Shown piece after piece: positions 24,769 through 34,182 of a DNA stretch of 64,000 nt; within the stretch, counting starts at the first letter, position 1, and each line of letters opens with the position of its first letter. Source of the DNA: Ralstonia thomasii (GTDB lineage: Bacteria > Pseudomonadota > Gammaproteobacteria > Burkholderiales > Burkholderiaceae); assembly GCF_958405895.1 (NCBI RefSeq), contig NZ_CATZAR010000015.1. The stretch is one strand, 5' to 3'. Made by a program: the position numbers and the translations under genes. The notes under the pieces are model-generated. The model was given only the letters and a program-made list of their open reading frames with translations. It was not told the DNA's origin and searched no databases.

Positions 24769-27633
24769 TTACTTGTTCAGCACGAAGCCCTTGAGCTTGC
24801 CAAACGCGGCATCGATCAGCGCCTTTTGCTGCTCGTTGTGTTTGGCGTAGTAGCCCACGGCCGGCGATGCCGATGCCGGGCGGCCTGCGTAGCCCAGCTT
24901 CTGACCCTCGGTCATGTTCTCGAGGATGTAGTGCTGCACGAAGAACCAGGCGCCCTGGTTCTGCGGCTCGTCCTGGCACCACACCACTTCAGCGAGGTTC
25001 GGATACTTCTTCAGCTCGGCTGCGAACGCCTTGTGCGGGAACGGATAGAGCTGTTCCACGCGGATGATGGCCGTGTCGGTCAGACCGCGTTCCTTACGGG
25101 CGTTGACCAAGTCGTAGTAGACCTTGCCCGAGCAGGCCACGACGCGCTTGACCTTGGCGGCATTCAGATCTTCGGCCGTATCGGCGATCACCGTCTCGAA
25201 ATGGCCCTTGGCCAGGTCGGACAACGGCGACACAGCGTCCTTGCTGCGCAGCAGCGACTTCGGCGTCAGGATGATCAGCGGCTTGCGGAACATCCGGATC
25301 ATCTGGCGACGCAGCAGGTGGAAGATTTGCGCCGGCGTGGTCGGCTGCACCACTTGCATGTTGTGGTCTGCGCAGAGCTGCAGGTAGCGCTCCAGGCGTG
25401 CCGAGCTGTGCTCCGGACCTTGGCCTTCGTAGCCGTGCGGCAGCATCAGCGTCAGACCCGAGGCGCGGCCCCACTTCACTTCGCCCGACGAGATGAACTG
25501 GTCGATCACCACCTGTGCGCCGTTGGCGAAGTCACCGAACTGGGCTTCCCAGATCACCAGCGTGTTCGGCTCAGCCGACGAATAGCCGTACTCGAAGCCC
25601 ATCACGGCCTCTTCCGACAGCACCGAGTCGATCACCGTGAAGGGAGCCTGACTTTCCGACACGTTCTGCAGCGGGATGTAGCTGCCGGCGTCCCAACGCT
25701 CGCGGTTCTGATCGTGCAGCACGGCGTGGCGGTGCGTGAACGTACCGCGACCGGCGTCCTGACCAGTGATGCGCACGGGGTAGCCCGACGCCACCAGCGA
25801 TGCGAAAGCCAGGTGCTCGCCCATGCCCCAGTCCAGCGCCTGCTCGCCCTTGCCCATCTTGGCGCGGTTGTTGACGACGTTCTCAACCAGCGGGTGCAGC
25901 TTGAAGTGATCGGGGATGGCGGTGATGCGCTCGGCCAGACGCTTGAGTTCGGCCATCGGCACGGCGGTATCGGCTGCATCCGTCCACTTGCGGTTCAGGA
26001 ACGGCAGCCAATCCACTGCGAACTTGTTCTTGAAGTTCGACAGCACCGGATCAACCGTGTGCTTGCCCGCGTCCATGGCGGCGCGGAATTCCTGCACCAG
26101 GGCGTCCGGCTCTTCTGCCTTCAGCGTGTTCTGCGTGACAAGCTTGTCTGCGTAGAGCTTGCGCGTGCCAGGGTGCGTGCCGATCTTCTTGTACATCAGC
26201 GGCTGCGTCATTGCCGGCGTGTCTTGCTCGTTGTGGCCGAGCTTGCGGAAGCAGATGATGTCGACCGCGATGTCCTTCTGGAACTCCGTACGGAAGTCCA
26301 CGGCCAGTTGCATGGCCAGCACGACCGCTTCCGGATCGTCGCCGTTGACGTGCAGCACCGGCGCTTCAATCATCTTGACCACATCGGTACAGTACAGCGT
26401 CGAGCGCGAGTCGCGCGGGTCCGACGTCGTGAAACCGATCTGGTTGTTGATGACGATGTGGATCGTGCCGCCCGTGCCATAACCACGCGTTTGCGCAAGG
26501 TTCAGCGTTTCCATCACAACGCCCTGGCCGGCGAAGGCCGCGTCACCGTGCACTTGCACAGCCAGCACTTGCGCGCCGTGCTTGTCGTCGCGGCGCTCCT
26601 GGCGCGCCTTGACCGACCCTTCCACGACCGGGTTGACGATTTCCAGGTGCGACGGGTTGAACGCCAGCGACAGGTGGACAGGGCCACCGGGGGTGGTCAC
26701 GTCGCTCGAGAAGCCCTTGTGGTACTTCACGTCACCGGCCGGCAGGTCGTCCACGTGCTTGCCTTCGAATTCGGCAAACAGGTCGGCCGGCATCTTGCCC
26801 AGCGTGTTGACCAGCACGTTCAGACGGCCGCGGTGGGCCATGCCGATCACGATTTCCTGCACGCCCTTGGCGCCGGAATGCTGGATCAGTTCGTCCATCG
26901 CCGCGATGAAGCTCTCGCCGCCTTCCAGCGAGAAGCGCTTCTGACCGACGTACTTCGTATGCAGGAAACGCTCGAGGCCTTCAGCGGCCGTCAGGCGTTC
27001 CAGGATGTGCTTCTTCTTTTCAGCCGAGAACGTCGGCTTGGAGCGGATGGTTTCCAGACGCTCCTGCCACCAGCGCTTTTGCGCCTGGTCGCTGATGTAC
27101 ATGAACTCAGCGCCGATCGAGCCGCAGTACGTTTCGCGCAGGTTGTTGACCAGCTCGCGCAGGCTCATCGATTCCTTGCCGAAATACGTATTGCTGGCGT
27201 TGAAAACGATGTCCTGGTCGGCTTCGGTGAAACCGTAGAAAGCCGGGTCCAGATCCGGAACCGGGGGGCGCTCCTGACGCTTGAGCGGGTCAAGATCGGC
27301 CCAACGCAGGCCCACATTGCGGTAGGCAGCCACCAGCTGCGTCGCCGCCACGCGCTTGCGACCCATATCGGAATCGGCAGACGCGACAATCGTCCGGATC
27401 GGGCCATGCTTGGCGCGCTCGGCGAACGAGGTGACGATGGGGGCGTGGGGGATATCCCGGGCGTTGGAACCGTCGACGGCGGGGACGTTCTGCAGCGCAT
27501 CGAAGTACGCGCGCAGTGCCTCGCTAACGGACGTGGGATCTTGAAGGTACGCTTCGTACTGATCTTCAACGTAGGCGGCGTTACCGCCGGACAGGTACGA
27601 AGTGTCCAGGTACTGCTTATACAGCTCTGTCAT
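24769..27633 (-). CDS. odhA: 2-oxoglutarate dehydrogenase E1 component
   Basis: Thiamine-diphosphate enzyme decarboxylating 2-oxoglutarate in the citric acid cycle. The 954 residues have the E1o N-terminal segment (YLSGGNAAYVEDQYEAYL) that docks on E2, the core motifs GGESFIAAMDELIQ, IGMAHRGRLNVL, and the thiamine-binding GDAAFAGQGVVMETLNL with the NNQIGFTT loop. The C-terminal transketolase-like part contains GYSSAEPNTLVIWEAQFGDFANGAQ. Length is normal. First gene of the odh operon; the 290 bases upstream hold its promoter. Confidence 0.97.
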   Translation of the reverse strand: MTELYKQYLDTSYLSGGNAAYVEDQYEAYLQDPTSVSEALRAYFDALQNVPAVDGSNARDIPHAPIVTSFAERAKHGPIRTIVASADSDMGRKRVAATQLVAAYRNVGLRWADLDPLKRQERPPVPDLDPAFYGFTEADQDIVFNASNTYFGKESMSLRELVNNLRETYCGSIGAEFMYISDQAQKRWWQERLETIRSKPTFSAEKKKHILERLTAAEGLERFLHTKYVGQKRFSLEGGESFIAAMDELIQHSGAKGVQEIVIGMAHRGRLNVLVNTLGKMPADLFAEFEGKHVDDLPAGDVKYHKGFSSDVTTPGGPVHLSLAFNPSHLEIVNPVVEGSVKARQERRDDKHGAQVLAVQVHGDAAFAGQGVVMETLNLAQTRGYGTGGTIHIVINNQIGFTTSDPRDSRSTLYCTDVVKMIEAPVLHVNGDDPEAVVLAMQLAVDFRTEFQKDIAVDIICFRKLGHNEQDTPAMTQPLMYKKIGTHPGTRKLYADKLVTQNTLKAEEPDALVQEFRAAMDAGKHTVDPVLSNFKNKFAVDWLPFLNRKWTDAADTAVPMAELKRLAERITAIPDHFKLHPLVENVVNNRAKMGKGEQALDWGMGEHLAFASLVASGYPVRITGQDAGRGTFTHRHAVLHDQNRERWDAGSYIPLQNVSESQAPFTVIDSVLSEEAVMGFEYGYSSAEPNTLVIWEAQFGDFANGAQVVIDQFISSGEVKWGRASGLTLMLPHGYEGQGPEHSSARLERYLQLCADHNMQVVQPTTPAQIFHLLRRQMIRMFRKPLIILTPKSLLRSKDAVSPLSDLAKGHFETVIADTAEDLNAAKVKRVVACSGKVYYDLVNARKERGLTDTAIIRVEQLYPFPHKAFAAELKKYPNLAEVVWCQDEPQNQGAWFFVQHYILENMTEGQKLGYAGRPASASPAVGYYAKHNEQQKALIDAAFGKLKGFVLNK

Positions 27634-27868
27634 GGGGCGCTCACTTTTCTCCGGGTCTGCCGGAGTTCAGCGGGTTCATCAACCTTCCGCGACACGGCTT
27701 GACCGGTTAGCGGATCGCAAACTAAATCGCCTGAAATCACCTGGTCGGACCGGATCGCGCATGGCAGAAAGGGGGTACCGAGACAGCTTTTACAGACAAG
27801 TTGTGCGGGAAGGACCTAAGTCTTCACGAGGCAGAAGCATAGCATGTTTATAAGCAATATTCTGATTC

Positions 27869-27906
27869 TTTGACGTGACAAACGATCCTTGTTATGCCAC
27901 GTCAAA
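27869..27906. repeat. Inverted repeat between odhA and ugpQ
   Basis: TTTGACGTG (27869-27877) and CACGTCAAA (27898-27906) are perfect nine-base arms 20 bases apart, with an inner ACAA/TTGT match. Neither side has a U-run. It lies about 235 bases upstream of odhA and 19 bases past the ugpQ stop, so it could be an operator or a 3'-end RNA structure. The rest of the 290-base gap (27634-27924) has no gene. Confidence 0.45.
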
Positions 27907-27924
27907 ACCATGCTTCCGTCACAT

Positions 27925-28677
27925 TCAGGCGGGCGAAATACGATCTACCCAATCGGTGATCAAACTGTCCAGTCCCGCGCTCCAAAGCAGGTGTGCGCGA
28001 TCCAGGTCGTTGACGGTATAGCAGCAGACGCGAAAGCCTGCGGCGTGTGCCTGGTCAATGATCTCGGGCGTCAGTTCGCGATGGTTGGCGTCGAGCGCAA
28101 CACAATCCAATGCGCGCAGGCGATCGAGCCAATCGGCCGGGAGCTTGTCGAGCAGCAACGCGCGAGGCAATTCCGGCACAGCTTCGCGCGCCGCAGCCAG
28201 CGCATCTTCGGAAAACGACGACAGCAGCGGCGGCACCTCGGCGCCGGCCCACAACGTGCGGGCGTCGAGCGCGACAGCAGCGCCCGTGCGCCACTCGACG
28301 CCCGGCACCGGCTTAATCTCGATATTGGCGAGGAATCCGTTGGCGCGCAGGTAGCGCGCGATGGCGGCCAGCGTGGGCACTGGCTCGCCAGCGTAGGCTG
28401 GGCTGTGCCAGCTGCCCGCATCCAGTTGCGCGATCTGCCCGAGCGTGAGCGCATCGAGGCGGCCGGCGCCGTTCGTGGTCCGATCCAGCGTGGCGTCGTG
28501 CAACAGGACCGATGCGCTGTCGCCAGAGAGCTTCACGTCGAATTCGAACATGCGGTAGCCGAACGAGGCGCCGTGGCGGAAGGCCGCCAGCGTGTTCTCC
28601 GGCGCCAGCTTCCCTGCCCCACGGTGAGCAATGGCACGCGGATACGGCCACGCCGGCAATGCGCGCGCGCCGGTCAT
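27925..28677 (-). CDS. ugpQ: Glycerophosphodiester phosphodiesterase UgpQ
   Basis: Cytoplasmic enzyme splitting glycerophosphodiesters to glycerol-3-phosphate and an alcohol. The 250 residues follow the GDPD TIM-barrel pattern: AIAHRGAGKLAPENTLAAF (catalytic His and Glu), FEFDVKLSGDSASVLLHDATLDRTTNG, IEIKP in the middle and VCCYTVND near the end. There is no signal peptide. The ATG at 28677 overlaps the ugpC stop as ATGA, so it is coupled to the transporter and hydrolyses imported diesters. Confidence 0.95.
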   Translation of the reverse strand: MTGARALPAWPYPRAIAHRGAGKLAPENTLAAFRHGASFGYRMFEFDVKLSGDSASVLLHDATLDRTTNGAGRLDALTLGQIAQLDAGSWHSPAYAGEPVPTLAAIARYLRANGFLANIEIKPVPGVEWRTGAAVALDARTLWAGAEVPPLLSSFSEDALAAAREAVPELPRALLLDKLPADWLDRLRALDCVALDANHRELTPEIIDQAHAAGFRVCCYTVNDLDRAHLLWSAGLDSLITDWVDRISPA

Positions 28678-29771
28678 GCCAGGGCCTCGATGCGGCGCGT
28701 GGTTTGGGGGTCGAACCAATGCAGATGCTCGGCCGACGCGGTGATGGGTAGCTTGTCGCCCGCCTTTACGCTGGCGTGCGGCTCAAGGCGGACCACGACC
28801 GGATGGCCGGCCAGGGCGCCGTACGCGAATGCATCCGCGCCGAGGGCCTCCACCACGCGCACGTCGATGAAGGCGATGGCCTCGTCAGCCGAGCACGACT
28901 CGATATGTTCGGGACGCAAACCCATGAGCGCGCGCTCGGGCAGATGAAGGCCCATCGGCAAGTGGCCGAGCGTGGCGGCGGCATCGCTCTCCTTCGCTCC
29001 GTCCACCCGAATCTGCGTGCCACCACCCGCATTGCGCGACACGGGCACGAGGTTCATCGGCGGAGAGCCGATGAAGCCCGCCACGAACGTGCTGGCCGGA
29101 CGCGAGTACACCTCCAGCGGTGTGCCGATCTGTTCGACCCGGCCACCGTTGAGCACCATCATGCGATCGGCCAGCGTCATCGCCTCAACCTGATCGTGCG
29201 TGACGTACAGACTCGTCGTGCGCAAGCGGCGATGCAGATCTTTCAGCTCCAGGCGCATCTGCACGCGCAGCTTGGCGTCCAGGTTGGAGAGCGGCTCGTC
29301 GAACAGGAACACTGCCGGCTCACGCACGATCGCGCGGCCCATGGCCACACGCTGGCGTTGGCCGCCCGAGAGCTGGCGCGGCTTTCGATCCAAGAGCTTG
29401 CCGAGTTCAAGAATGCCCGCCGCCTGCTCCACGCGCGCCTGGATATCGCTCTTGGGCAAGCCGCGGATCTTCAGCCCGTAGGCCATGTTGTCGAACACGC
29501 TCATGTGCGGATACAGCGCGTAGTTCTGGAACACCATCGCGATATCGCGCTCGGCCGGCTCGAGTTCGTTGACGACGCGGTCGCCAATCCATACCTCGCC
29601 GCCGGTGATGGGCTCCAGGCCCGCCACCATGCGCAGCAGCGTGGATTTGCCGCAGCCCGAGGGCCCGACGATGACGATGAACTCCCCGTCGCCGATTTCC
29701 ATGTCGATGCCGTGCACGACCTGGAGGTTGGCATAGTGCTTCTGGACGTTGCGTAGCGAAAGTTTTGCCAT
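28674..29771 (-). CDS. ugpC: Glycerol-3-phosphate ABC transporter ATPase UgpC
   Basis: ATP-hydrolysing subunit of the Ugp importer at the inner face of the membrane. The 365-residue protein has Walker A GPSGCGKSTLL (about 36-46), signature LSGGQRQRVAMGRA, Walker B VFLFDEPLSNLDAKLR, the H-loop YVTHDQVEAMTL, and a C-terminal MalK-like OB domain (about 240-365) used for regulation. It lies 10 bases after ugpE and overlaps ugpQ. Confidence 0.95.
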   Translation of the reverse strand: MAKLSLRNVQKHYANLQVVHGIDMEIGDGEFIVIVGPSGCGKSTLLRMVAGLEPITGGEVWIGDRVVNELEPAERDIAMVFQNYALYPHMSVFDNMAYGLKIRGLPKSDIQARVEQAAGILELGKLLDRKPRQLSGGQRQRVAMGRAIVREPAVFLFDEPLSNLDAKLRVQMRLELKDLHRRLRTTSLYVTHDQVEAMTLADRMMVLNGGRVEQIGTPLEVYSRPASTFVAGFIGSPPMNLVPVSRNAGGGTQIRVDGAKESDAAATLGHLPMGLHLPERALMGLRPEHIESCSADEAIAFIDVRVVEALGADAFAYGALAGHPVVVRLEPHASVKAGDKLPITASAEHLHWFDPQTTRRIEALA

Positions 29772-29781
29772 CTTGCTTCTT

Positions 29782-30630
29782 TTACTTTTCGGTTTCGACG
29801 AGGCCCTTCACGAACCACCGCTGCATCCCGATCACGATTGCCGCGGGCGGCAACATGGCCAGCATGACGGTGGCCATCAGCAGGTTCCAGTCGGTGGCGG
29901 AATCGCCGGAGCGGGAGATCATTTGCGTCACGCCCAGCACAATGGGCGTCATGTTCTTTTCCGTCGTGATCAGGAGCGGCCAGAGATACTGGTTCCAGCC
30001 GTAGATGAACTGGATCACGAACAATGCCGCGATGCTGGTGCGCGAGAGCGGCAGCACCACGTCCCAGAAGAACTTGAGCGGGCCGGCGCCATCGATGCGC
30101 GCAGCTTCCGCCAATTCATCGGGAATCGTCAGGAAGAACTGCCGGAACAGGAACGTGGCGGTGGCCGACGCGATGATCGGGATCGTCAGGCCCGCGTAGC
30201 TGTTCAGCATGCCGAGATCCGACACCACTTTGTACGTGGGCAGGATCCGCACTTCCACCGGAAGCATCAGCGTGACGAAGATGAGCCAAAAGAACGTCTT
30301 GCGCAGCGGGAACTTGAAATAGACGATCGCAAACGCCGAGATGATGGAGATCGCGATCTTCCCGAGCGAGATGCCCAACGCCATGATCAGGCTGTTCATG
30401 AGCATGGTGCCGACCGGCGTGGCCGAGTTGCCCATGCCCGACGTGAGCACCGTGCGGTAGTTTTCGATGAGATGCGGACCGGGGATCAGCGTCATGGGCG
30501 CCTGTAGCACGTCTTCGGCCGTCAACGACGACGCGACGAATACGACGTACACCGGAAACGCCACGACGATCACACCGAGAATCAGCACGACGTGGGTGAG
30601 GAAGTCCAGGAGCGGACGGCGTTCAATCAT
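29782..30630 (-). CDS. ugpE: Glycerol-3-phosphate ABC transporter permease UgpE
   Basis: Second membrane permease of the Ugp importer. The 282 residues have six predicted transmembrane helices and the MalG-type EAA loop ELAEAARIDGAGPLKFFWDVVLPLSR (about 190-215) that contacts UgpC. It lies 18 bases after ugpA. Confidence 0.94.
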   Translation of the reverse strand: MIERRPLLDFLTHVVLILGVIVVAFPVYVVFVASSLTAEDVLQAPMTLIPGPHLIENYRTVLTSGMGNSATPVGTMLMNSLIMALGISLGKIAISIISAFAIVYFKFPLRKTFFWLIFVTLMLPVEVRILPTYKVVSDLGMLNSYAGLTIPIIASATATFLFRQFFLTIPDELAEAARIDGAGPLKFFWDVVLPLSRTSIAALFVIQFIYGWNQYLWPLLITTEKNMTPIVLGVTQMISRSGDSATDWNLLMATVMLAMLPPAAIVIGMQRWFVKGLVETEK

Positions 30631-30648
30631 GGTGCGGTTGCCCTCCTT

Positions 30649-31530
30649 TCAGTATTGGACTTTGCGTTCAACGTAACGGAACTGGACGATCGTCAGCACG
30701 ATGACCAAGCCCATGAGGATCACCGACTGAGCCGCAGATCCGCCGATATCCAGACCGCGCACGCCGTCTTGATAAACCTTGAACACCAGCGTCTCCGTCG
30801 CCTTGAACGGGCCGCCCTGCGTGACCGAATCGATGATGGCGAAGGTGTCGAAGAACGCATACACAACGTTCACCACCATCAGGAAGAACGTGGTGGGCGA
30901 CAGCAGCGGAAAGACGATCGACCAGAAGCGCCTCCACGGCCCGGCACCGTCAATGGCGGCTGCTTCGATCAGCGACTTCGGAATGCTCTGCAGCCCAGCC
31001 AGGAAGAAGAGGAAGTTGTAGCTGATCTGCTTCCACGCCGCGATGATGACCACCAGCGTCAGTGCCTGCCCGCCGTTGAGCACAAAGTTCCAGTCCACGC
31101 CCATCTTGCGGATCATGAACGACACGATGCCCAGTGACGGGTTGAAGAGGAAGCTCCACAGCACACCCGCCACAGCCGGTGCAATCGCATACGGCCAGAT
31201 CAGCAGGGTCTTGTAGAACGTGGCGCCACGCAACGCGCGATCAGCAAAGTACGCCAGCGCCAGCGAGGTGCCGAGACCGACCAGCGCGACGCCAATGGCG
31301 AATACGGCCGTGGTCTTGAACGAACCGAGATAGGTCGGATCGGCAAACAGGTCGTGAAAGTTCTCCAGCCCCACGAATTCGAGGTTGATGCCGAAGGCAT
31401 CCTGGCGCAGCAGCGACTGATACAGCGCCTGCCCCGCGGGCCAGAAGAAGAACACCAGAGTGACGACGATCTGCGGGGCGACCAGCACATACGGCAGCCA
31501 GCGCGATCGGAAAACGACGCGTTTTTCCAT
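30649..31530 (-). CDS. ugpA: Glycerol-3-phosphate ABC transporter permease UgpA
   Basis: First membrane permease of the Ugp importer. 293 residues from MEKRVVFRSRW, six predicted helices, and the EAA loop SLIEAAAIDGAGPWRRFWSIVFPLL. An alternative ATG four codons upstream (31542) cannot be excluded. The 76 bases between ugpB and ugpA hold two hairpins that may lower expression of the permeases relative to the binding protein. Confidence 0.94.
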   Translation of the reverse strand: MEKRVVFRSRWLPYVLVAPQIVVTLVFFFWPAGQALYQSLLRQDAFGINLEFVGLENFHDLFADPTYLGSFKTTAVFAIGVALVGLGTSLALAYFADRALRGATFYKTLLIWPYAIAPAVAGVLWSFLFNPSLGIVSFMIRKMGVDWNFVLNGGQALTLVVIIAAWKQISYNFLFFLAGLQSIPKSLIEAAAIDGAGPWRRFWSIVFPLLSPTTFFLMVVNVVYAFFDTFAIIDSVTQGGPFKATETLVFKVYQDGVRGLDIGGSAAQSVILMGLVIVLTIVQFRYVERKVQY

Positions 31531-31540
31531 GCGACATTCC

Positions 31541-31607
31541 AAAAACGCACCGCCGGCCGGTGCAAGCGCACGAGGCCGGCGGTTTAGACGAGCGCCGAAT
31601 CGGCGCT
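31541..31607 (-). terminator. Double hairpin between ugpB and ugpA
   Basis: First, AGCGCCG-AAT-CGGCGCT (31591-31607) directly overlaps the end of ugpB. Second, ACCGCCGGCC (31549-31558) pairs perfectly with GGCCGGCGGT (31574-31583) and on the minus strand is followed by TGCG and a run of five T (31545-31541). The second has the form of a partial terminator. Such a structure would leave most transcripts as ugpB alone, giving an excess of binding protein. Confidence 0.65.
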
Positions 31608-32923
31608 TATTCCTTGACGGTCTTCTCGAAGCGGACGAGCAGCTCGTTGCCGCGTGACACTGCCGTGTCCAGCGCTTCCTTCGGCGTCTTCTTGCCCGCC
31701 CAGACGGATTCCAGCTCTTCGTCGATCACCTGACGGATCTGCGGGAAGTTGCCCAGACGAATGCCGCGCGACTTGTCGGTCGTCTTGACGATCATCTGCT
31801 TGACGGCCACGTCGGCGCCCGGGTTCTTCTCATAGAAGCCGGACTTCTTGGTCAGCTCATACGCTTCCAGCGTCACGGGCAGATAACCCGTCGACTGGTG
31901 CCAGTCGGCCTGCATTTCCGGACGCGACAGGAACGTGAAGAACTTCGCCACGCCCTTGTACTCTTCAGCCTTGTGGCCGCCCATCACCCACAGCGAAGCG
32001 CCGCCGATGATCGTGTTCTGCGGGGCACCCGGCACGCCGGCTTCATACGGCAGCGGTGCCGGGCTGAAGTTGAACTTGGCGTTCTTGCGGATGTTCGCCA
32101 GCGCTGCCGACGAACCCGTGTGCATGGCGCACTCACCCGCGATGAACTTCGCCTTCGGCTCGTCCTTGCGGCCGGCGTAGGTGAAGTAGCCCTTCTTCTG
32201 CATGTCGAGCAGGTTCTCGATATGCTTGATCTGCACCGGACCGTTGAAGTTCAAGCGGGCCTTGGCGCCACCAAAGCCGTTGTTCTCGGTCGCGAACGAC
32301 ACGTTGTGCCACGCCGAGAAGCTCTCCAGATGCACCCATGACTGCCAGTCGGTCGTGTAACCGCAGGGCACACCAGCTGCCTTCAGCTTGGCCGCATCGA
32401 CAGCCACTTCCTGCCACGTTGCGGGCGGCTTGTTCGGGTCAAGGCCAGCCTTCTTGAAGGCGTCCTTGTTGTAATACATGATCGTCGTCGAACTGTTGAA
32501 CGGGAACGACAGCATCTCGCCCTTGTTCGACGTGTAGTAGCCCGCCACGGCCGGCACATAGGCCTTCGGGTCGAACTTCTCGCCGGCGTCCTTCATGATC
32601 TTGGCCACCGGCACAATGGCGCCCTTGGCGTTCATCATCGTTGCGGTACCAACCTCGAACACTTGCAGGATGGCCGGTGCATTGCCGGCGCGGAACGCCG
32701 CAATGCCCGCAGCCAGCGATTCATCGTATTGGCCCTTGTAGACCGGCACGATCTTGTAATCGGACTGGCTGGCATTGAACTTGGTGGCGATCTCGTTCAC
32801 CTTGTCGTTCAAGGCGCCTTCCATCGAATGCCACCATTGGATTTCCGTCACTGCGTACGCGCCCTGCGCAAACGTACACGCGGCCAGTACTGCCGCCGCA
32901 CCCGCAATCTTCTTGATCGACAT
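31607..32923 (-). CDS. ugpB: Glycerol-3-phosphate-binding periplasmic protein UgpB
   Basis: Periplasmic binding protein of the Ugp importer. The 438-residue precursor has a signal peptide (basic start, AGAAAVLAACTFAQGAYA, cleavage likely near 23) and the UgpB-type mature start TEIQWWHSMEGAL. It continues with PFNSSTTIMYYNKDAF, FAGECAMHTGSSAAL-like and GGASLWVM segments. Two adjacent ATGs occur (32926 and 32923); the second is chosen because AGGAGA is five bases from it. First gene of ugpBAECQ, divergent from the HAD phosphatase. Confidence 0.93.
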   Translation of the reverse strand: MSIKKIAGAAAVLAACTFAQGAYAVTEIQWWHSMEGALNDKVNEIATKFNASQSDYKIVPVYKGQYDESLAAGIAAFRAGNAPAILQVFEVGTATMMNAKGAIVPVAKIMKDAGEKFDPKAYVPAVAGYYTSNKGEMLSFPFNSSTTIMYYNKDAFKKAGLDPNKPPATWQEVAVDAAKLKAAGVPCGYTTDWQSWVHLESFSAWHNVSFATENNGFGGAKARLNFNGPVQIKHIENLLDMQKKGYFTYAGRKDEPKAKFIAGECAMHTGSSAALANIRKNAKFNFSPAPLPYEAGVPGAPQNTIIGGASLWVMGGHKAEEYKGVAKFFTFLSRPEMQADWHQSTGYLPVTLEAYELTKKSGFYEKNPGADVAVKQMIVKTTDKSRGIRLGNFPQIRQVIDEELESVWAGKKTPKEALDTAVSRGNELLVRFEKTVKE

Positions 32924-32993
32924 CATTTCTCCTTGTTTCGACCCGGCGGGCTCCCTCGCTCCGCCCACGGCGCGCCGACTGTATATGCACGGT

Positions 32994-33011
32994 CGGTCAT
33001 TTTTATGACAG
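32994..33011 (-). promoter_or_regulatory. Candidate Pho box upstream of ugpB
   Basis: On the minus strand the first half CTGTCAT is a perfect PhoB half-site and is followed by AAAA and ATGACCG, a weak second half. It lies about 70 bases before ugpB, a usual PhoB distance. A further plus-strand CTGTCAC occurs at 33031-33037. The ugp operon of E. coli is known to be PhoB-controlled, so the position fits. Confidence 0.45.
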
Positions 33012-33120
33012 CGGGATGTTACTTGGCTTTCTGTCACAAAGAAATCGGGAAATCCCTCCAAGGTTTGGCTTGCAACGGCCGTTAGAATGGGCTGAAAACA
33101 CTCTCTATTGCACTCGCAGC

Positions 33121-34014
33121 ATGCTCGCTCCACCCACCACTCCTGCCGCTCCAGACTCGCCTGGAACCGCGCCCCTCGTTGCCGACCGGCGTGTTCCGCT
33201 GGCCCTGCATCAGCTCTCGGATGATGCACTGCGCAATATCACCGGCATCTTCACCGACGTGGATGGAACCCTCACGACGAAGGGCAAGCTGCCCGCGCAC
33301 ACGTACTCGGCGCTGGAGCGCTTGCATCGCGCCGGCATCAAGGTCGTGCCCGTCACCGGCCGGTCGATTGCCTGGTGCGAAGTCATTGCGCGGTTGTGGC
33401 CCGTTGATGCGGTGATCGGCGAGAACGGCGCGTTTGCCATGCGCGTCGATTCGCGCGGGCATCTGGCCACCGATTTCGTGGACGACGCGCAAACGCGCGC
33501 ACGCAACCTCGAGCGCATCCGTGAAGTGGGTGCAGAGATCCGGCGTGCCGTGCCGGGTTCAGCGCTGGCGACGGATCAAGCCTGGCACGCGGCGGATCTG
33601 GCCGTCGACCATGCCGAACAAGTCCCGCCGCTGCCGCAGCACGCCGTGCGGCACATCGTCGACATCATGCGTACGCACGGGATGCACGCCACCGTCAGTT
33701 CGATTCACATCAACGGCTGGTTCGGCAAGCACGACAAGCTGAGCGCCAGCGTGTCGCTCGCGCGCCGCGCATTCGGCCTCGACCTGCATGCCGAGCGCGA
33801 ACGCTGGGTGTTCGTGGGCGACTCCGCCAACGATGCGGCAATGTTCGAGTTCTTCCCGCTCTCGGTGGGTGTGGCCAATGTGCTGGACGTGATCGATATG
33901 TTGCCCGTGCCGCCGGCGTACCTCACCGAGGCCGAAGGCGGCGGCGGTTTTGCCGAAGTCGCCGAGCGCATCCTGGAAGCGCGTTCCCTAGCCCTCCCCG
34001 CGCCGCGCGACTGA
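33121..34014 (+). CDS. HAD-superfamily (type IIB) phosphatase
   Basis: 297-residue HAD hydrolase of the Cof/sucrose-phosphatase-like IIB type. Motif I is IFTDVDGTLTTKG, motif II VVPVTGRS, the motif III Lys lies near NGWFGKHDKL, and motif IV is VFVGDSANDAAMFE. A cap domain of about 90 residues lies between motifs II and III. The substrate is unknown; sugar phosphates are typical for the class. Its position divergent from ugpB across a possible Pho box suggests a link to phosphate or glycerol-phosphate metabolism (inference). The first about 30 residues are Pro/Ala-rich and the true start may be later. Confidence 0.8.
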   Translation: MLAPPTTPAAPDSPGTAPLVADRRVPLALHQLSDDALRNITGIFTDVDGTLTTKGKLPAHTYSALERLHRAGIKVVPVTGRSIAWCEVIARLWPVDAVIGENGAFAMRVDSRGHLATDFVDDAQTRARNLERIREVGAEIRRAVPGSALATDQAWHAADLAVDHAEQVPPLPQHAVRHIVDIMRTHGMHATVSSIHINGWFGKHDKLSASVSLARRAFGLDLHAERERWVFVGDSANDAAMFEFFPLSVGVANVLDVIDMLPVPPAYLTEAEGGGGFAEVAERILEARSLALPAPRD

Positions 34015-34182
34015 CGCGGCATTCCTGCACCGCAACACGCGCTGGAGACCCAGCGTCGCTTGCCGCACGCGGCATGCCGCTTGCGCCGAAATTGGGCGTT
34101 GCACCGCTTTGCACCATGTGACGGCCTCATAACGGTGCATGCGGCGCCAACGCCTTTTTAACGCAACCGACAGGAGCCCCCC

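Noticed and set aside
24703..27702. A 999-codon open frame on the plus strand
   Set aside because: It lies fully opposite odhA, has no family features and is rich in His, Arg and Gln as expected of the reverse strand of a high-GC gene.
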